This document shows positions 20,192 to 35,100 of a stretch of 64,000 nt of DNA, one piece after another; within the stretch, counting starts at the first letter, position 1; every line of letters begins with the position of its first letter. The stretch comes from Pipra filicauda (taxonomy: Eukaryota; Chordata; Aves; Passeriformes; Pipridae), in NCBI RefSeq assembly GCF_003945595.2, contig NW_024104312.1, positions 868,001 through 932,000 of the forward strand, given 5' to 3'. The notes under the pieces were generated by a model that worked only from the letters and a program-made list of their open reading frames with translations, was not told where the DNA came from and searched no databases. A program made the translations under genes and the position numbers.

Positions 20192-23100
20192 ATCCCTGTG
20201 ACAAAGGTGAGAAGATGCTAAAGACGTGGTATTTTGTCCTGCTCTGTTGGCTGTCCTTGCGGCTTGAAGCTAATCCTGGTCTTAAAGTGAGGATTACTCA
20301 GAAGGGGCTGGACTATGGTATGTCTAACATTGCCAGAAGTTAATTTATCATAAATACTCTATGTACAGAATATAGTTGCTTAATAAAGGTTCAGTTTTAT
20401 TTAAGGAACAAGCTCCTTAAATATTGAAGTAGAGTAAATTCCTTTTGTCACCTCACACCAGGAATACCCTTTGTCTCTTCTCTCACTTATTTCCTTCTTT
20501 TTTTGTGTATCCCAAGTGTGAATTTATCTTTTATTGGTGACTGCATTCTCCTACAGTCCAACCATCTTTCTACTACATCCTTCATATTGATATACTTTTT
20601 AAGAACCATAATTAGAAAGTCAAATAATTGCTTCTTTTTTAAAAAGTGTCAAACCCCTGACTTAAAGTGCAATATTTAATTGAAGATAGTAAGACACAAT
20701 TGGGACAAAAAGCTTACAATCTTGGAACAGCCACATAGCCACTTTTACTCTCATTCCTCCATTTGACATGGCATAGCACCTGCATGTGCCATTCTTCGAA
20801 AAAAATCTAGTGACTGCCATAATTCTGCCCCTTAAACAGAATATTGGCAATTTCCACAATATATTTTCCTTTCTCTTTCTATTCATGCTAACTTTCACTG
20901 TCTCCTACCTAAGACTTACTCCATGGGTGTGGAGGGCACGTGGTACAATTTCAATTGTTTACAGAATTAATAATAAAGGTTAACAAGGCACAAATTCAAC
21001 AAAGGCTGGGTCATGCTAAGGATTAATCGTCATTTATGTACTGAACATGCTGACAGGTAAACAATGGACTTGTGAGATGAAAAGTGGAAACTTGGGCTTC
21101 ATGTCTTTGAGATGAAAGCGAGGATCAGGTCCACTTATTTTATTGTATGAATATTGTTTTAAAGGCTTTTGAGGAGTTGAAAACTGCGGGGCAAACATCA
21201 GTCACCCAAACCAATATTGACCTCCCTTGCTTCCAGGGATCTCTCATGCCTTTAGAAATGAGAATTCAACCTGGTGTTTCTCAGCATGAGCCCAGCAGTT
21301 TTTGTGACGATTAGCATGGTCTTCCGAGCACCGAATGAACAGACTAAGTTGGCACACCCCTGCATTAATAGTAAGAACAGACGTTAGCAGAGCTCCTCCC
21401 AAAGGTATTTCTCATATTTGAAGAGCTTGGTGCCTGACACATCCTCTCCCTTCATGTGAGATTTGAAGGCTAAGGCAATAGATCCTGCCTGCGTGCTTCT
21501 TGCCTGCTGCAAGAACCTTGAGAGGAATTTCACCTGGGATCACTGGCTGACTCCAGTGACAGTTGTAAGAGAGCTTTAAGTTATTTCAGTGAGAGCCCAT
21601 AATTTGCTTTGGAGACAGGAATTCCCAGGGAATCATAACTTACTTCTCCTTCATAACAGATGCATTTTATGAAAAGGTATTCCAGTGTTGAGTTCTCACA
21701 AATTTCAGTTCCTTGATTTTTTAATACTATAGAGCCTAGTGGAGAAAAAAATCCAGATATTTTCTAGTCAGCAATTGTGAGGCCAAAAGCTAAAGAAATT
21801 CATGGTAAAAACCTCTGAAAGCAGGATATCATTCAGTATTAAAATTTCAGTTTTGTCTTAATCCAAGATAAGTGAAAAAAGGAAGATACAAGGAATCTGG
21901 AATTTAAAGATGCTCTGTTTGGTCATAATAGGGTCTGTGTATATTATCATTGCACAAGTAGCATCAAAACATTCAAGAAAGTATGGATGCCTTAGAGCAA
22001 GGGAAGCAGGTAAGAAAATAAGTCAGAGATCTGTTGCAGGCTTTAATGGTTAAGGTGCAGTGGCAAAATATATACACTGTGAAATAAATGGGAAGAAAAC
22101 ATTTAAAAGGATTGTCTTTCAACCTCAAACAACTTCCTGTACACAAGCAACAATCCAGATAGTTCTGCATTTGACATACCGGCACTTCAGATGCATATAT
22201 CACACTTTTTCCATAACTAAACACTACATATAGAAGTCACCTTTCTACTTTATAACTGGCTTTTTCATCCGACAGGTATGAGACAATCTGAGGTAAAGGT
22301 GATGACCAAGAATTTTCCAAGCTATCCACATTGTGAGTGAAGGAAGTATAACAGTTTCAGAAATCTGACAGGAGTTCTAGAAGATGAAATACAACTCAGG
22401 GACAAGATGATCCTAACACATATTTTTGATCTTGGGTTAAATGGTTTGTATGTGAGGCTAAGAGAAGTTATAAATGCGTATATACGTAGTTGGAAGGAGA
22501 TCTAGGTAAGGATCATAGAATCAAAGTGTTTCAAGAACTGTGTTAAAAGTGATGATTAAATTATTTGGCAGTATATATGGACCTTTGGGTGCCAGAATCC
22601 AATCTGCAAGGCACATGCTTTCCTATGTCCCCTTGTAGGCAGGAGGATTGGGATGGAGCTCGTGAAGCAAGCAGTATTGAAAGAGACCTTCCCAAGCTGG
22701 AGCGGGCAGGAGAGTTTGTCAGTTGTTAAGGTCAACTATGTAATTTCTAGGTAAGTAAAGGAAATAAATGTCAAAGTTTTAGGATGAAGCAGCTTATTGT
22801 TACCACATAGTAATAATTATGTAGCCACTGTTTTGTTCAGCATAAAATTTTAATGGTTTATCTAACTCTGCTTCCACTGCCCAAACACTGACTTGTTTTA
22901 AAAGTACTTTTTCTACTACACTCAGAGATGAGCTTTATAAAGCTCCCAAAGGAGAACCTTGGCTGGTTTTTTTCAGTTGATTTGTATCAGAGTTTGGGGC
23001 AAGACAGGTGTAAGCATGGTTGTGATACAGCAGGGGAAGTAGGTGGGAAGGAGAGCAGAATTGGTGTTTTTAACACTCTGCTATTATAAAGGACCCGTAG

Positions 23101-26100
23101 CGGTGAAAATAATTTGTTTGTGTTTGATGAGAAAAAGCCAGCAAAGGGATAAGATATATGCAGGGGGTGGTGTATGTGGGCTGATGTGGCAGGAAGATGA
23201 CTTCTGCTGAATTTTTTTGGATGAATTTACAATGGTAAATCACCATTTTGACTGGATAGTGCTCGACACCTACTAACTGTAAAGGAAAATCTTTGTACCA
23301 GGAGCAGCCAGTAGAGACACAGTTTTATAGAGTTTCCTACAAGTTCTCCAAATATGGAGACTAGTATGAAACCAGGTTTTTCTACAGTCTTCAATCCTAC
23401 CTTCCAATATGCTGCTCAGTAGCATTTTACTTCTTTGCAGGTTACCCAGAGGGAGAAATACCACTCTGAGAGACTTCATGTACTTTCTGCTGGATAGGGC
23501 CTGCATCCCTTTCCTAACATCCTGCTTTCTGGCAATTGTTATACCATTTTTGCTATGCTGTCCTTGTGCCTTAATCCCTGTACGGCTGAGAGAGTTGTGT
23601 TCCGAAAGGCTGGAGAAGAAGAGACTGTGGGGGTGGAGGTGCATGTGTCTTATTGCATGTCTTCCACTGTCTGCTGGGTGTTGATTATAGAGAATATGGA
23701 GCCAGATTCTCCCAGGGGCACACAGTGAAAAGGTGATGGGCAAAAAGACATACTACATCAAGAAAAGTAGAGAAGCTAGGAAAATTGCTAGAGCACCAGA
23801 ACAAGGGCTGAAAAGGCTGGGGAATCTGGATCCTTGGACTTGTTCAAGACTCAGGTGGGCCAGAGCCCTGAGTTCTCCCAGCTCTGAGTATTAGGTTGAA
23901 CCAGAAAAATCTCCTGAGGTCCCATTCCAGCCTAAATTATTGTATGATCTTCAAAACCTCAGTTCATTCCCCCAGCCATAGTTCTTGAAATTGGCCACCA
24001 TCTCAGTGGATAATCTGATTTTAGCTCACTGGAAACAAGACAACTAAAGGCAGAGTTACTGCTCAAGATGTTATTGGAAAACTATGGTCATTTTAACTAA
24101 GGATAGTTGGTGCCTGCTGCCCCAGGGAAAGCAGATTAAAGACAATTGTTTCGGAGATCTCTGCCAGATATCAAGAAACAATGAGGAATGTATACTACAT
24201 GATAAGATTGCAGCTGATATCTTTACAATGTTCAACTCAATTCAACACACCCATTTGAAAGACAATATCTGACAATTATCAGAAACATTTGTTTTGGAAG
24301 GGAAATATTCAAGTAAGATTTTGTTTAGAAAAATGAATGCTCTCCAGAGCCCTTTGCTTAGGCAAGGAAGCAGAATGTGAAAACAAAAACTTTGATGCTC
24401 TTCAGCAAATGCAGCATTCAGACAACCTGGATTTACTTATAGATGTGGCATCTGGGATTAAACATAGATTTATTTTTTTCCCCAGCAAGGAGATTTTACT
24501 TTAAGGAGGTTTTTTTTCCCAAGGGGAGGTTTTTTGGGGGGGAAAAAAAAAACCCACAACAGCATGCCTGATATCAAGGATTCTTTTTCCAAGGATGCTG
24601 TGAGGTGAGGTGTAATGTCTTTCTTTCCTAAAATAAACAAGGGTCAGTCATTTCTGAGAAATTCTTTTACTGAAGCATAGACTTTGCCTTTTATAGCAGA
24701 AGGGTTTTCAGTGATCAGGAGTCCTTCTTACTCTTTTGGCATGCACTCTAATAATCCCCCTTTCTGTATTCTGTAGGCTTAGAATTAATGCTGTAGATTT
24801 CCCAGAAACTTCTGCTTCTTTTATTCCTGGCACTGGCATTTGTCTGTCAGTGGCACAGGCTTCTGCTACAATCAGTGCAGACTGGAGAATGAACGCATGG
24901 CTGCTGTAAGTATTGGACAGAGAGATGCACGTGGGAGGGGGTGGTTCTGGGACATATACTGGGTATTATTTTTCAGGTCAGATATGCTGTATCACTTAAC
25001 AGCAGTCTAAGAACAATCTATTTGAATAAACTTATTAAGAAGGAAACATCCCCTGACAACTAATGCTTTTTCTTTTTTTAAATTATTCAACCCCACAGGT
25101 TGTCTCTGTGGAAAGTATCAGGTCAGACATCTGTTAGCATGCTCAGTTTGTCCAGACATGAACATGAATACTCAGGACCACAGAGTTTGTAATAGCCAAC
25201 ATTTGTTACTTTCTTTGTACAGTATAGCTGGAAGGTTGACTCTGTAGCTTATTATCCATGTGCTGGTACAGTGTATATTGCCTTCCAAAGAGCTCCTATT
25301 AAAGGAAGAGGACTGTCACAATGCCAAGCATTCAGAATTTCAGAAAGTCCAAAATTTAGGTCGCTATGGAAAACTGACATCTTCATAAGCCTGTGTAGTA
25401 TGAGATTGTTTTTAATGACATGATTGCATACTGTTTTTTCCACCTTTTTCTTATCTCAGCATTTTTGCCATGGAATTTTAATACAATAGTCTAGCTTTTC
25501 TTGGGAGTGTTGGAGGGCTAAAACTTCTGGGATATCAGAAAGTTTGCGAGGTGCTAATCTCTACAATTTGGGTTAATAGAGCAACTGGTAACAGCAGTAG
25601 GTGTTGCTCTGCTGTGAGCCAGATAGCACAGCAAGATGGATCACCAGGCTGCAAAGTTTCACAGCACGTCCTGATTTCAGAGGAGCATGGACATGCAGTT
25701 CTGCATTCAGTCTCAGTGAGACTGGTGGCTATAAACTGCTGTCACTGTGCCCCCAACCTCTCTGTTCTTTCTTCTGTCATACGAGTATTATGAGGAAAAG
25801 GAGACTGTGTTCTGCAGGGCAGATCAGCTGTTCCTAAACACTGAAGTCACCTCTCGCTCTTGCTGAAGGATAAGGACCTGGGCATAATCTGGAGAGACTC
25901 CAGGCATATAAAACACCAAAGACTTCACAGACAGCAAGGGAGTCAGGGAGCTGTCATGCGTGATTTTGGCAGAGCAGATTGTGGTGGAGGTGGTCAAAGC
26001 TGGCTTTGGTGGAATTTAGGGGGCGAAGGGGTTTTCCTGCCTTTTTGAAGGACTAATCTGTGCTGCTTTGTCCTATGTGATGTTTTGTGAATGACTGTGA

Positions 26101-29100
26101 GTTTAGACAGATCTAGAATATGCCCTACTCTTCATCTCCTCTATCTTCTAGTCCTACATGTTGCTTTCAGAATAGCAGATTAAGAGGGGCCAGCTGAAAA
26201 TGAGCTTTCCAAGTGAGACCATTGACAAACCACCATTCCTGGGCTGCTTCCAGGATCAGGAAGATGGGTCTTATCACAGCTTTTTAATTGCAATAGTGTT
26301 ATTCATTTCAGCTCTGGTGCATTTCCAGCTCTCACTGTAGTCCTTCTCTCCACTACGTCCCAGAGCAATTTACCAGTCATAAAACCTCCTGGCAGGCCCA
26401 TTGCTCCTGAAGGCCTAGAGCTGTGACCCTGCCTTAGGAAATCAGGATTCCTTCTGAAGAAGAGTACATATAAGGATGCAGGAACAAAATACCTAAGTAG
26501 CTGGGTTGCTCCCTACCTCCCATGTAGCCCAAAAGGGGAGGACGGCTGAGATCCTTTTCCAATGGTCCCTGTCACTGAAGGATGAGTAAATCTAGGTTGG
26601 AAGGATCTCTGGAAGTAGTTTTACCCAGCCTCCTGCTCAAAACAGGAGTCACCAGACTAGATCAGCTCAGCTCACTAGTGATGTTTTTTAGCCAAGGATG
26701 ATGACGCAACAATCTTTCCAAGTAACTTGTCCCAGTACTCACAACTCTCCTTGGGAAAATGTTTTTCCTAATGGCTTCTGGGATGGTAGCTTGGTTAGGG
26801 ACTGGAAAATGAGGATCTGAAGAGTGGTGCTTCCTCTACATAGCCACTTAATGAACATATATGAACTGAAACAGGAGGTTTAAAATGGTAATGGTGGTAG
26901 GATGAACTTTGTGACTGGCAATACTAGAGATTAGTTTGGGCCGGGGCAGTCTATGGTTAGGGTAAAAATTTATCTTTTGGGATTACAGCTTTTTCCAGAG
27001 ATATTTTGCTTTGACTAAAAAAATTAAGAGGAAGGAGGAGAGATTCATGGTTCGAGCTTCATATTGGACACGGCTCTTTCTCTGTAGTATGGTGCCATCA
27101 CTGTAGAAATTAATGCCTGGGAAAAGAAAACTCAAGTAATCAAGATGAAAGAGTTAAAAGTGATGTGTTTAGTGTCAGTTCTGTTACAGTAAATGAGGTT
27201 TTTATAAGGCTGTTCTAACATTCATTCAACTTTTAATCCTGCTTGGCTGGTCTTCAGCTTCTACAACTCCTAACCAGAAGCCTAATACCTAAATTTTTTG
27301 GAATTTAGGTATAAAGATATTTTTGTTGGGAGTCTTAGTAGGGATTTTTACAGAAAGGAGAATGAATGGGTTTGGGGCAGAACAAAAAAATGTATACATT
27401 TAAAAGAGTTACTGAAACAGGAAAGAGGAAAGTGGAACAATTACAAAGTTGATAACACTTGGGTTATATATTTATTAGCTAACTGGCTTCTGCTGCTGCA
27501 GTCCCAGAGACCTTTAGGGTAATCTATCATGAAGGACTGGAATGTCTTGTGCTGCTGTGAAATTGTGACATTTTTGTAAACTTGTCAAATCCTGAACAAC
27601 ACTGGAAAATTCATGTCCTGGAAACACGTGCATATAATCTGTTTTTGAATACCAGGCATGTCCCTAATCTACTTTAATCCCTAGAAAGCCCATTCTTCAT
27701 TCTAGATAATAGAAGCAAGAAGTCCTTTCAAACTTGATTTACAGGCAGTTTCTTAAATTGTTTCCTTACAGCAGATGTTTTATTGACTGAGTTTGACTTT
27801 TTTTGTCCAAGCAGCAAAGGCAAAGGAGAAATTACTGTGTCCATCTCAGGACTGTTTATTTCCATTATCTTCAATGTGTCACGGGATAGCACAGGCCACT
27901 TGTCCACATTGCTACACAATTGCCAGCTGAGCATTGGCAGTGTAAAAGTCAAGTTAAGTGGAAGATCTAGGTACGTACAGCAATTTTTCTAATTACCCTC
28001 TGGGAAGTGGCAGGGTTTGTAGCATAAGGGACACTTTTCAAATTTTGATTTCTAGGGATCCAGTTACAAAATGTGATTAACTATTGAAGGCTCTGAAAGT
28101 GGATTTTTAATGTTCTGTTTTCCAAAACAGGCTCTTTTGCTGAATGTGTGAAGTGTGGTTAATCTACATTTCTTTCTGCATGTGCCAGCAATTGAGCCGA
28201 CTGGACATACTGCATATGAAAGCATTGACATTTGACCATATTAAAGAGTACAGGATTGCAAATGGTGGTTCGTGGATGTAAAAGTGATGTAGACCTTTTG
28301 ACAAGCTGACCTACAATTTGAGAATAAAGCTTTCAAAAGAGACTATGAAACAATGCTTATAGTTCTTATTTTGATTTTCTAGAATTTTTTTTCTTACTCA
28401 TGGACAAAATGTGGCTAATTGAGCATCATTTATCAACACGTTAACATGAACATCCACAGCTATGCAGATTGCCTTCTATATAGCTCTTCTGAGACTGAGA
28501 CCACCTAACATTTGTCTGAGACTCAAATTAGTAAACAGAGTCAACTTTTCAATCTGCCATATTGCTGTAATTGCTTCTTGTTAATATAAATGACATTGAT
28601 GTCCCCGTCTGCCAGATTTTATTTTTTGAAAGTTTTCAACCCATGGTAAAAAAGCCACTATGTTCATTTCCTTTCCTCCAGCTGGATCTACAGCTTTCTA
28701 TCTGGTTATCTTGAGAAGCCCATTCACACCAAATTGGATAAAAATGTAAGTTTGCAAAGATGGCTTCAGATAGGGAAGGGAGGAGTTAAAACACACGCCT
28801 AACATTACTGACTTGTCTCTCTCTTCATACAGCTATGCCTAAATATCAAATACAAAATCCAAATGATGGATGCACAGCTTAGAAAGCATAAGGGTGAGTT
28901 GCTGATAACAGCTTTTTGTTAAGTAATTTTCATAGTGCTCAAATTGTATCCTTTTTTATTAGAATCTAAACTATTTCTGTGTTCGTGGTACCAAAAAAAG
29001 TGAAGGAAGAAAAATACAGCCATTTTTCTGTACCTTAACCTATTCCATGTTCCACCCTAGAAATCTCTTGCATGCACTTTATATAAAATATTCAGATTTC

Positions 29101-32100
29101 TTCTGTGCCCACAGCAAGTCACCTGTAATCTTTCAATCTGTTGTAGCTGACCTGTGTTATTTCCTTAGATTTCCAAGATGAGCATTTTCATGTTGATCCT
29201 TTGTGCTCTTGGTACTGTGAACAAAAGACTCGTATTCAGTGAGGTAACAAGATGCTGTAGGAAGACACTGTCACACTGAGCATGTTTCTTTTCCCATCAG
29301 TAACAATTCCTGTGTCACTCTTGCAGAGACATGAATACAATCTGTGTTCAAAAAGCATATAAATATAAGATTTTCAGTACTATAATCAATGCCACAGGTT
29401 TTCTTTTGTTGTTGCTGTCAGTTTTTTTACCCTAAGATTAAGAATATTTGTTGTTTTTCTCAATTCAAATTAATTTGATTCCTGTAACTAATATAACTCA
29501 GGTCATAGAGTTTGTTCTCAAACAAACACTCTTTACTTTTCATTGTGGATATTTCTATTATCTGCTCTGCTATTCAGAAGCAGAGTAAGTAGACATTTAT
29601 TTTTCCTAAAATGACCTATAACTGCCATGTGCCAAGCAGTGCCAAGTATTACTGAAAATCATAGTCATCAAGAACATTTTCTTATGCAGCACATAATTAA
29701 ATACTTCAGGTTCAAGGGCACTCCAAGCTGTGCTGTCATATTGAGGAGTTCATAATCTCAGTGTGAATTCACCATTCTTTAAACCCACCTCATTTTTATG
29801 CAGTATGAACAGACCTTACAGTCCAATCAAAAATAACAATCAGACTGAAGCTGCATCTGAGCGCCTTTCAGAAAAATTCTTCAATCATATTGACAATAAA
29901 GTGCTCTCTACTGCTGTGAAAAAACATCCAGTTTCTTCAACTCTGATTGGCAGAAAAATGTGCTAATGTCATCTTCCAAAGTATTTAGTAGTATTTACCA
30001 GTACTTCACTTATCATAAAGGAGAGTTTAGTTCTCTTGTGCAAATACGTAACAAAAAAGGAGACTCTGCCCTAGATTTTTCACTGCACAGGAGAGACTTC
30101 TGCAAAGTGTATTCAGTTGTGAATAGCAGGGGAACAGGCCTAACTCAGGAGATATCAGTGACTTTTCCAAAGGGAATAGTCTTACTAATTCCCAAATAAC
30201 AATTTCTTTTTTAATTGTCTTCTTTCTTCTCCCACCATTATTCTTCTTCAGATTCATAATTTCTATAATGTCTTTGTCTTTAACTAAGCAATAACTGTTT
30301 GTGATGTGTTTTTGTAATAATGTCTGTTTTGGTTTTGTCCATCATTCTTCTAGTCTTAAGCCAGATTGACACCTTTGCACAAGTAGACTATTCCCTACTT
30401 AGTTCTCCAGCAGTCTTCAAATCACACATTAACTTGGATTTGAAGGTAATTTGTCTTTCATATCAGTGTGCTTTCTAACACTTTTCTGATTCTCTTTTGA
30501 GTTGATTCATTTTATTTCACTCCAGTCTTACTGAACCTCTCCAGTGTTTACTTAGAAAAGCAATAAGACATTTGGGAATTTTGGTCAAGAGTTATTTTGG
30601 AAACCGAATGCAATTGTTTATTTAATAAATTAAATTCATTTGTGTAATTAACCAAAGCTATTATTTAGAATTAAATTAATTCAGAGTTGAAACCCTTCAG
30701 AGGGGCTTTACAAACAGCATAAAAGTGTTCTTTAGATATACAGCTCTTGCACTGCTGCTTGGTCTTCCGCCTGTTAGCAGTGATAGATGATCTGTGATGG
30801 CTACCAGTGTGATTGCAGTCCAAAGCATTTGTTTTGAGATGACTCAGCATCTTGTATAAGTACAGGTCACACCCAAAAAGAAGACTCCTCACAGACAGTC
30901 TTTGAGCAGCACATAGCAGTTCCTGTCTTATCTAGTTTTCACCTTTGTTGGCAAGAGATATCTCAGCAACACCCAGCTTTTCTAGAAGTTTCAACAGCCC
31001 TTGTCATTCAGAGCATCCCAATCACTCTCAGAACTGACTTCAGTTAAGAAAGATTTGCCAGAGATGTGGTTGAAACTCCCTCTTGGTTATTTTGTTCAAG
31101 CAACTTTCACGACCCATAAAAAACTCTTTTCAAGCAGGATATACATAGCTTAAAAGAACTAAGCAATTTTAGTTATCAGCTCCTGTAGCTATCTAGAATT
31201 TACAGGCTAAGCTTTAACATGTGGACATCCCACTGGGACACCTGATTACTCATTTTGTCAGTCAAGGAAGTTATTGGTCTTGGTGCTCCTTGGAACAGGC
31301 TGATTGTCATCTTCTAACTTTCAGCTTTTTTTCTTAGGGTTTTATACCTTCCCTTGTCAGTGTTTTTTCTGTTGAATCTTCCAGCTACTAACCTTCACAG
31401 TTTCAGTAATTACATGACTTGCTATCTGTATTACTTTCCTTACATGGCCTGAACTCACCTACCTCTCAGTTTTAATAATTATTTTCTTAGCATACCTGAA
31501 TCAAGGTCCCCTACCTGTGCAGCACCAAAATTAGGTCTTAGAAGACTAGCAGCTGGGCCAGGGCTAAGAGTTAGGTGATATAAAAGGCTCCTTTGTGTGT
31601 CCCTGTCCTAAGCAACTTCCAGTGCTTTTTGGGTGTGCCCGAAGATTTTCTTGAAATGTCACCCTTAAGATTAAATTAACAAATGTGTCTTTGCTACAAG
31701 AGAAAGAAAATTGTGGTCTAGAGAATTATTTTTTGCATGTGTGTCTTGTAACTGCTGTTCAGAATACTCACTTGAATGCTCAAATTCAAACTTTGAAAGT
31801 ACAGCACCCAGATTTTCTTTGATTCCTGTAATTGTTTAGAAGAGCCTGAATTTGCTTATTTTCAGGGCATAACACAAACTTATTTGCTTATTTCATGGTT
31901 TCTTTAATGTCCAGCTTTTCTTCAGATTAGGAAGAATTCTTCCTGTTCAACCACTGCTAACGCATTCTCACAGATACAAATGTTTCAACTAAAAATATTT
32001 GATAATGATTTTTTTGCAGGGCACAGTCTATCCAGTAGGTAATCACACAGACCCTCCCTTTATGCCAGCTCCATTTGCTCTCCCAAACCAGGGTGATTCC

Positions 32101-35100
32101 ATGATATACCTGGGAGTCTCCAATTATTTTCTAAAGTCTGCTTCACTGGCTTACTACAGAGCAGGGGCCTTTAACATCACCATCTCCGAAGAGGTGAGTA
32201 TAATTTGCATGTAATGGAATCACAAATATCAGCAGTATGGATAGTCAGGTCAGCAAAGGAGACTAACACATTATCTTTGCCATTTCACACAGATTCAGGT
32301 CACACTTCTACCATTTGTAGGAAGGATTCATGACAATCATTCTGTATGTCATAATTTAAAATAGTTCAAGCCCCCTCAGACCTAAGTCTGAACTTCTTGG
32401 CAGCTCTAGGCAAGGAGTGACAGATATGAACATCACAGAGTTGGTGTGCCAGGAGCAGCAGAAAGAAACAAAAAAAAAGCTTTTCTCTGCATGGACTGCA
32501 CATAGGAAAGGATGAGACAAGAAAAAGTGTACTGAAACCACAGTCTGCTGCACAGAGGCCCACAGCAGATATATTGGCTATGTTGAGAGCTAGAATAAAT
32601 CCTTAGACTTAAAGGAGCAGCAGGATGAAGCAAGAACATACAAGGAAACTAAGCTTTCAGCTGTGGTTGAAGAACATACAAGACCTCTCAGAAATGCTAG
32701 TTTCCACACTGGCATTTGTAGTCAGAGTTTCCAATAAGTTTTGCTAACTGAAACAATGCTAAGAGGGTCTTTATGGATGCTGGTGACATGAATGGCACTA
32801 ACAAACATCATCACAGTGGCTAGCAGCAAAAGAGCAGATGAGATTTTTGAGTCCTTGCCTCTGACATACTCAGTATATTTCATCTGAGAAAGTTTCAAAG
32901 GCAGGATGTCATGTCTGTTCTTTCAAAGAATAATGCTTGTTCACTGGTTTGTTCGTTCACTGGTGCGTGCTTCTGAATCAAGTCCATGAGAAATCTATCT
33001 CTCTTTTGTCCCACAGGGCACCGAGGGTTTCTTAGGAATCACTCTCGGGCAAGGAAATACTAAATCAAAACATGGATTATCTAAAACTAAAATAAACAGG
33101 ATCTATTGTTGGGGATTTTTTTTCCAAGGAAAACATAATTTTCAGGCTGGTATAATGATGATCTAATTTATTTTATTTGTTTACAGCTTGCTACTACTTT
33201 TAGCTTAAATACCTCCCTACTCAAATATTTTGTCTCTGAGGTGAGTACTGTTACTTGTACAGATCTTTTAAGAAAAATCAGTATCTAATGCTCTTTATGG
33301 ATATTATCTGTGTGTTCTCATTTGAAGAAGTTTGGAGGAGACAAGGAAACTGGTTTATGATTAGTGCAAGATTCGAACATACACATCTACCCCATGATAA
33401 TTCTTCCTAACTATATCATACTACACTTTAGTTATTCTCTACCCCTCTAAGTTCTGGATTTGCTCTCAGTCTTTGAAATAGTTATAAAGAATAAGTGGTA
33501 GCCATCTGTGAGATCAGTCTCTTTTTATTCCTATTCAAGGTAATGGTATCTCTGCTATTGGTAGCCTGACTTCTCTTTGCAAAGATTCCTGATTTTTGAC
33601 TACTGGAGTTTATATACAGTGGGAAATAATAGTCATGAGTCTATACATGTGATGTAAGAAATTAAGATACTGTGAGTTGCTGTAAAAATATAGCAACACT
33701 TACTATAAGATGATGAAATTCAGAATCTGTGGAATTGCAAACTGAAGTTTTGTCCTTTAGGAGTTTCTCTACTTTTCAAAAGATTGGCTCTTTTGCAGGC
33801 TGTCACTTTTCCAATACTTTATATTGTCAAAGTGATTATATTTTTTTTACTGGAATCACTCATTTCCCTAATTTCTTTAACATGCTTATCTCCTCCTCTT
33901 GAAATACATTTTTCAGGAACAACCTCTAAATTGCTTCATTATAGATGTTTAATATCAGTGGGTTTAAAACTTCACCATTCGTTTTATCATTTCTGAAACT
34001 CAAAGTGTATGCAATGCAGAATTTGTCATTTCAGTTGGTGTATTTAAAATGAAGTATATTTAATATTGATTAATTACAAGAGAATTGGTATACAACACCT
34101 GATTATGATGCAGCTACAGAAACTGTAGCTTAAGAAAAGCTTAACTCTGCACTCTAAGTTTTTTTCCTCCTTGAACCTGCACAGACGTCTCTGAGTCAGG
34201 CAGCAGCATGCCCAGTGCTGCTGAATCTGATGGCCACTTTACCTCCTGCAGTCAGTTTAAACGCAGACAGATGTGTCCTACAGATCACTGGTTCTGTAGA
34301 AGTGTTTGCTGCTCTGCCAAATTCAACCACCCAGTACATCTTTACAGGGAATCTGGTAAGTAAAATGAGCTAGAAGATAATATTCGGTGCTGGGGCTGAA
34401 CAAATCACATAGTAATCTTCAAGGTCCTTTGAAAATCATAGAGATCAGCATAAAATAGCATATACTGGTCTGCCACAAATATGCATAGTGTTCTGTTGCA
34501 TTTCAGAGGGAGCAAACATGCACCACATACTGTAGAATTTAATGGATTTAATAGGCAGGTGCAGAGAGCTACTTAGGAAAGCCCTTTTTTCCGTATAGGA
34601 GGTTGAGTGATTATTCAAGAATAAATTGTAATATATAAAAATGTTATTGTCTGATGCCCAGTCTTCCTAACATCTTTGTTATAAAGTCGTTTCAGACATC
34701 TTTTCATGAGGTTGCAAGTGAACCAATTAGGTCAGCCATGAAAGGACTTAAATGATCCTAACGATAAGGAGGCAATCAGAGCAGTGTTATCATTTTGCTC
34801 ACAGAATCTCAGTTGCTGGCAGAAATCGGCAAATTCACAAATGCTTTCACTATCTATATGTATTGACCACATAAAAAGTTTAGACATTGTGTTTCCAATC
34901 AAAAAAGTAATTACATTTGTGCCTGTATCTAAGACAGTATCTATCTGTGTATACAGTCACACAAGACTGTTTTGTTTTTTTCCCTGCAGACAGCCAGTAC
35001 CACAGCCAATTTGACAATAACCAAACAGAAGTTGATTATCTCATTACTTCTGAAGAGGTAACCAAGAAAAATTCAGAAAGCAACATCAATGATCCCAACA

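Noticed and set aside
22276..22333. Candidate exon 2 of BPI copy A (after the AG near 22275)
   Set aside because: The peptide does not match the paralogue. The 112-nt segment at 22639-22750 fits length, phase and sequence exactly.
22506..22535. Possible CR1 tail (ggatcatagaatcaaagtg)
   Set aside because: Only about 20 bases look CR1-like and the flanking sequence does not continue the element.
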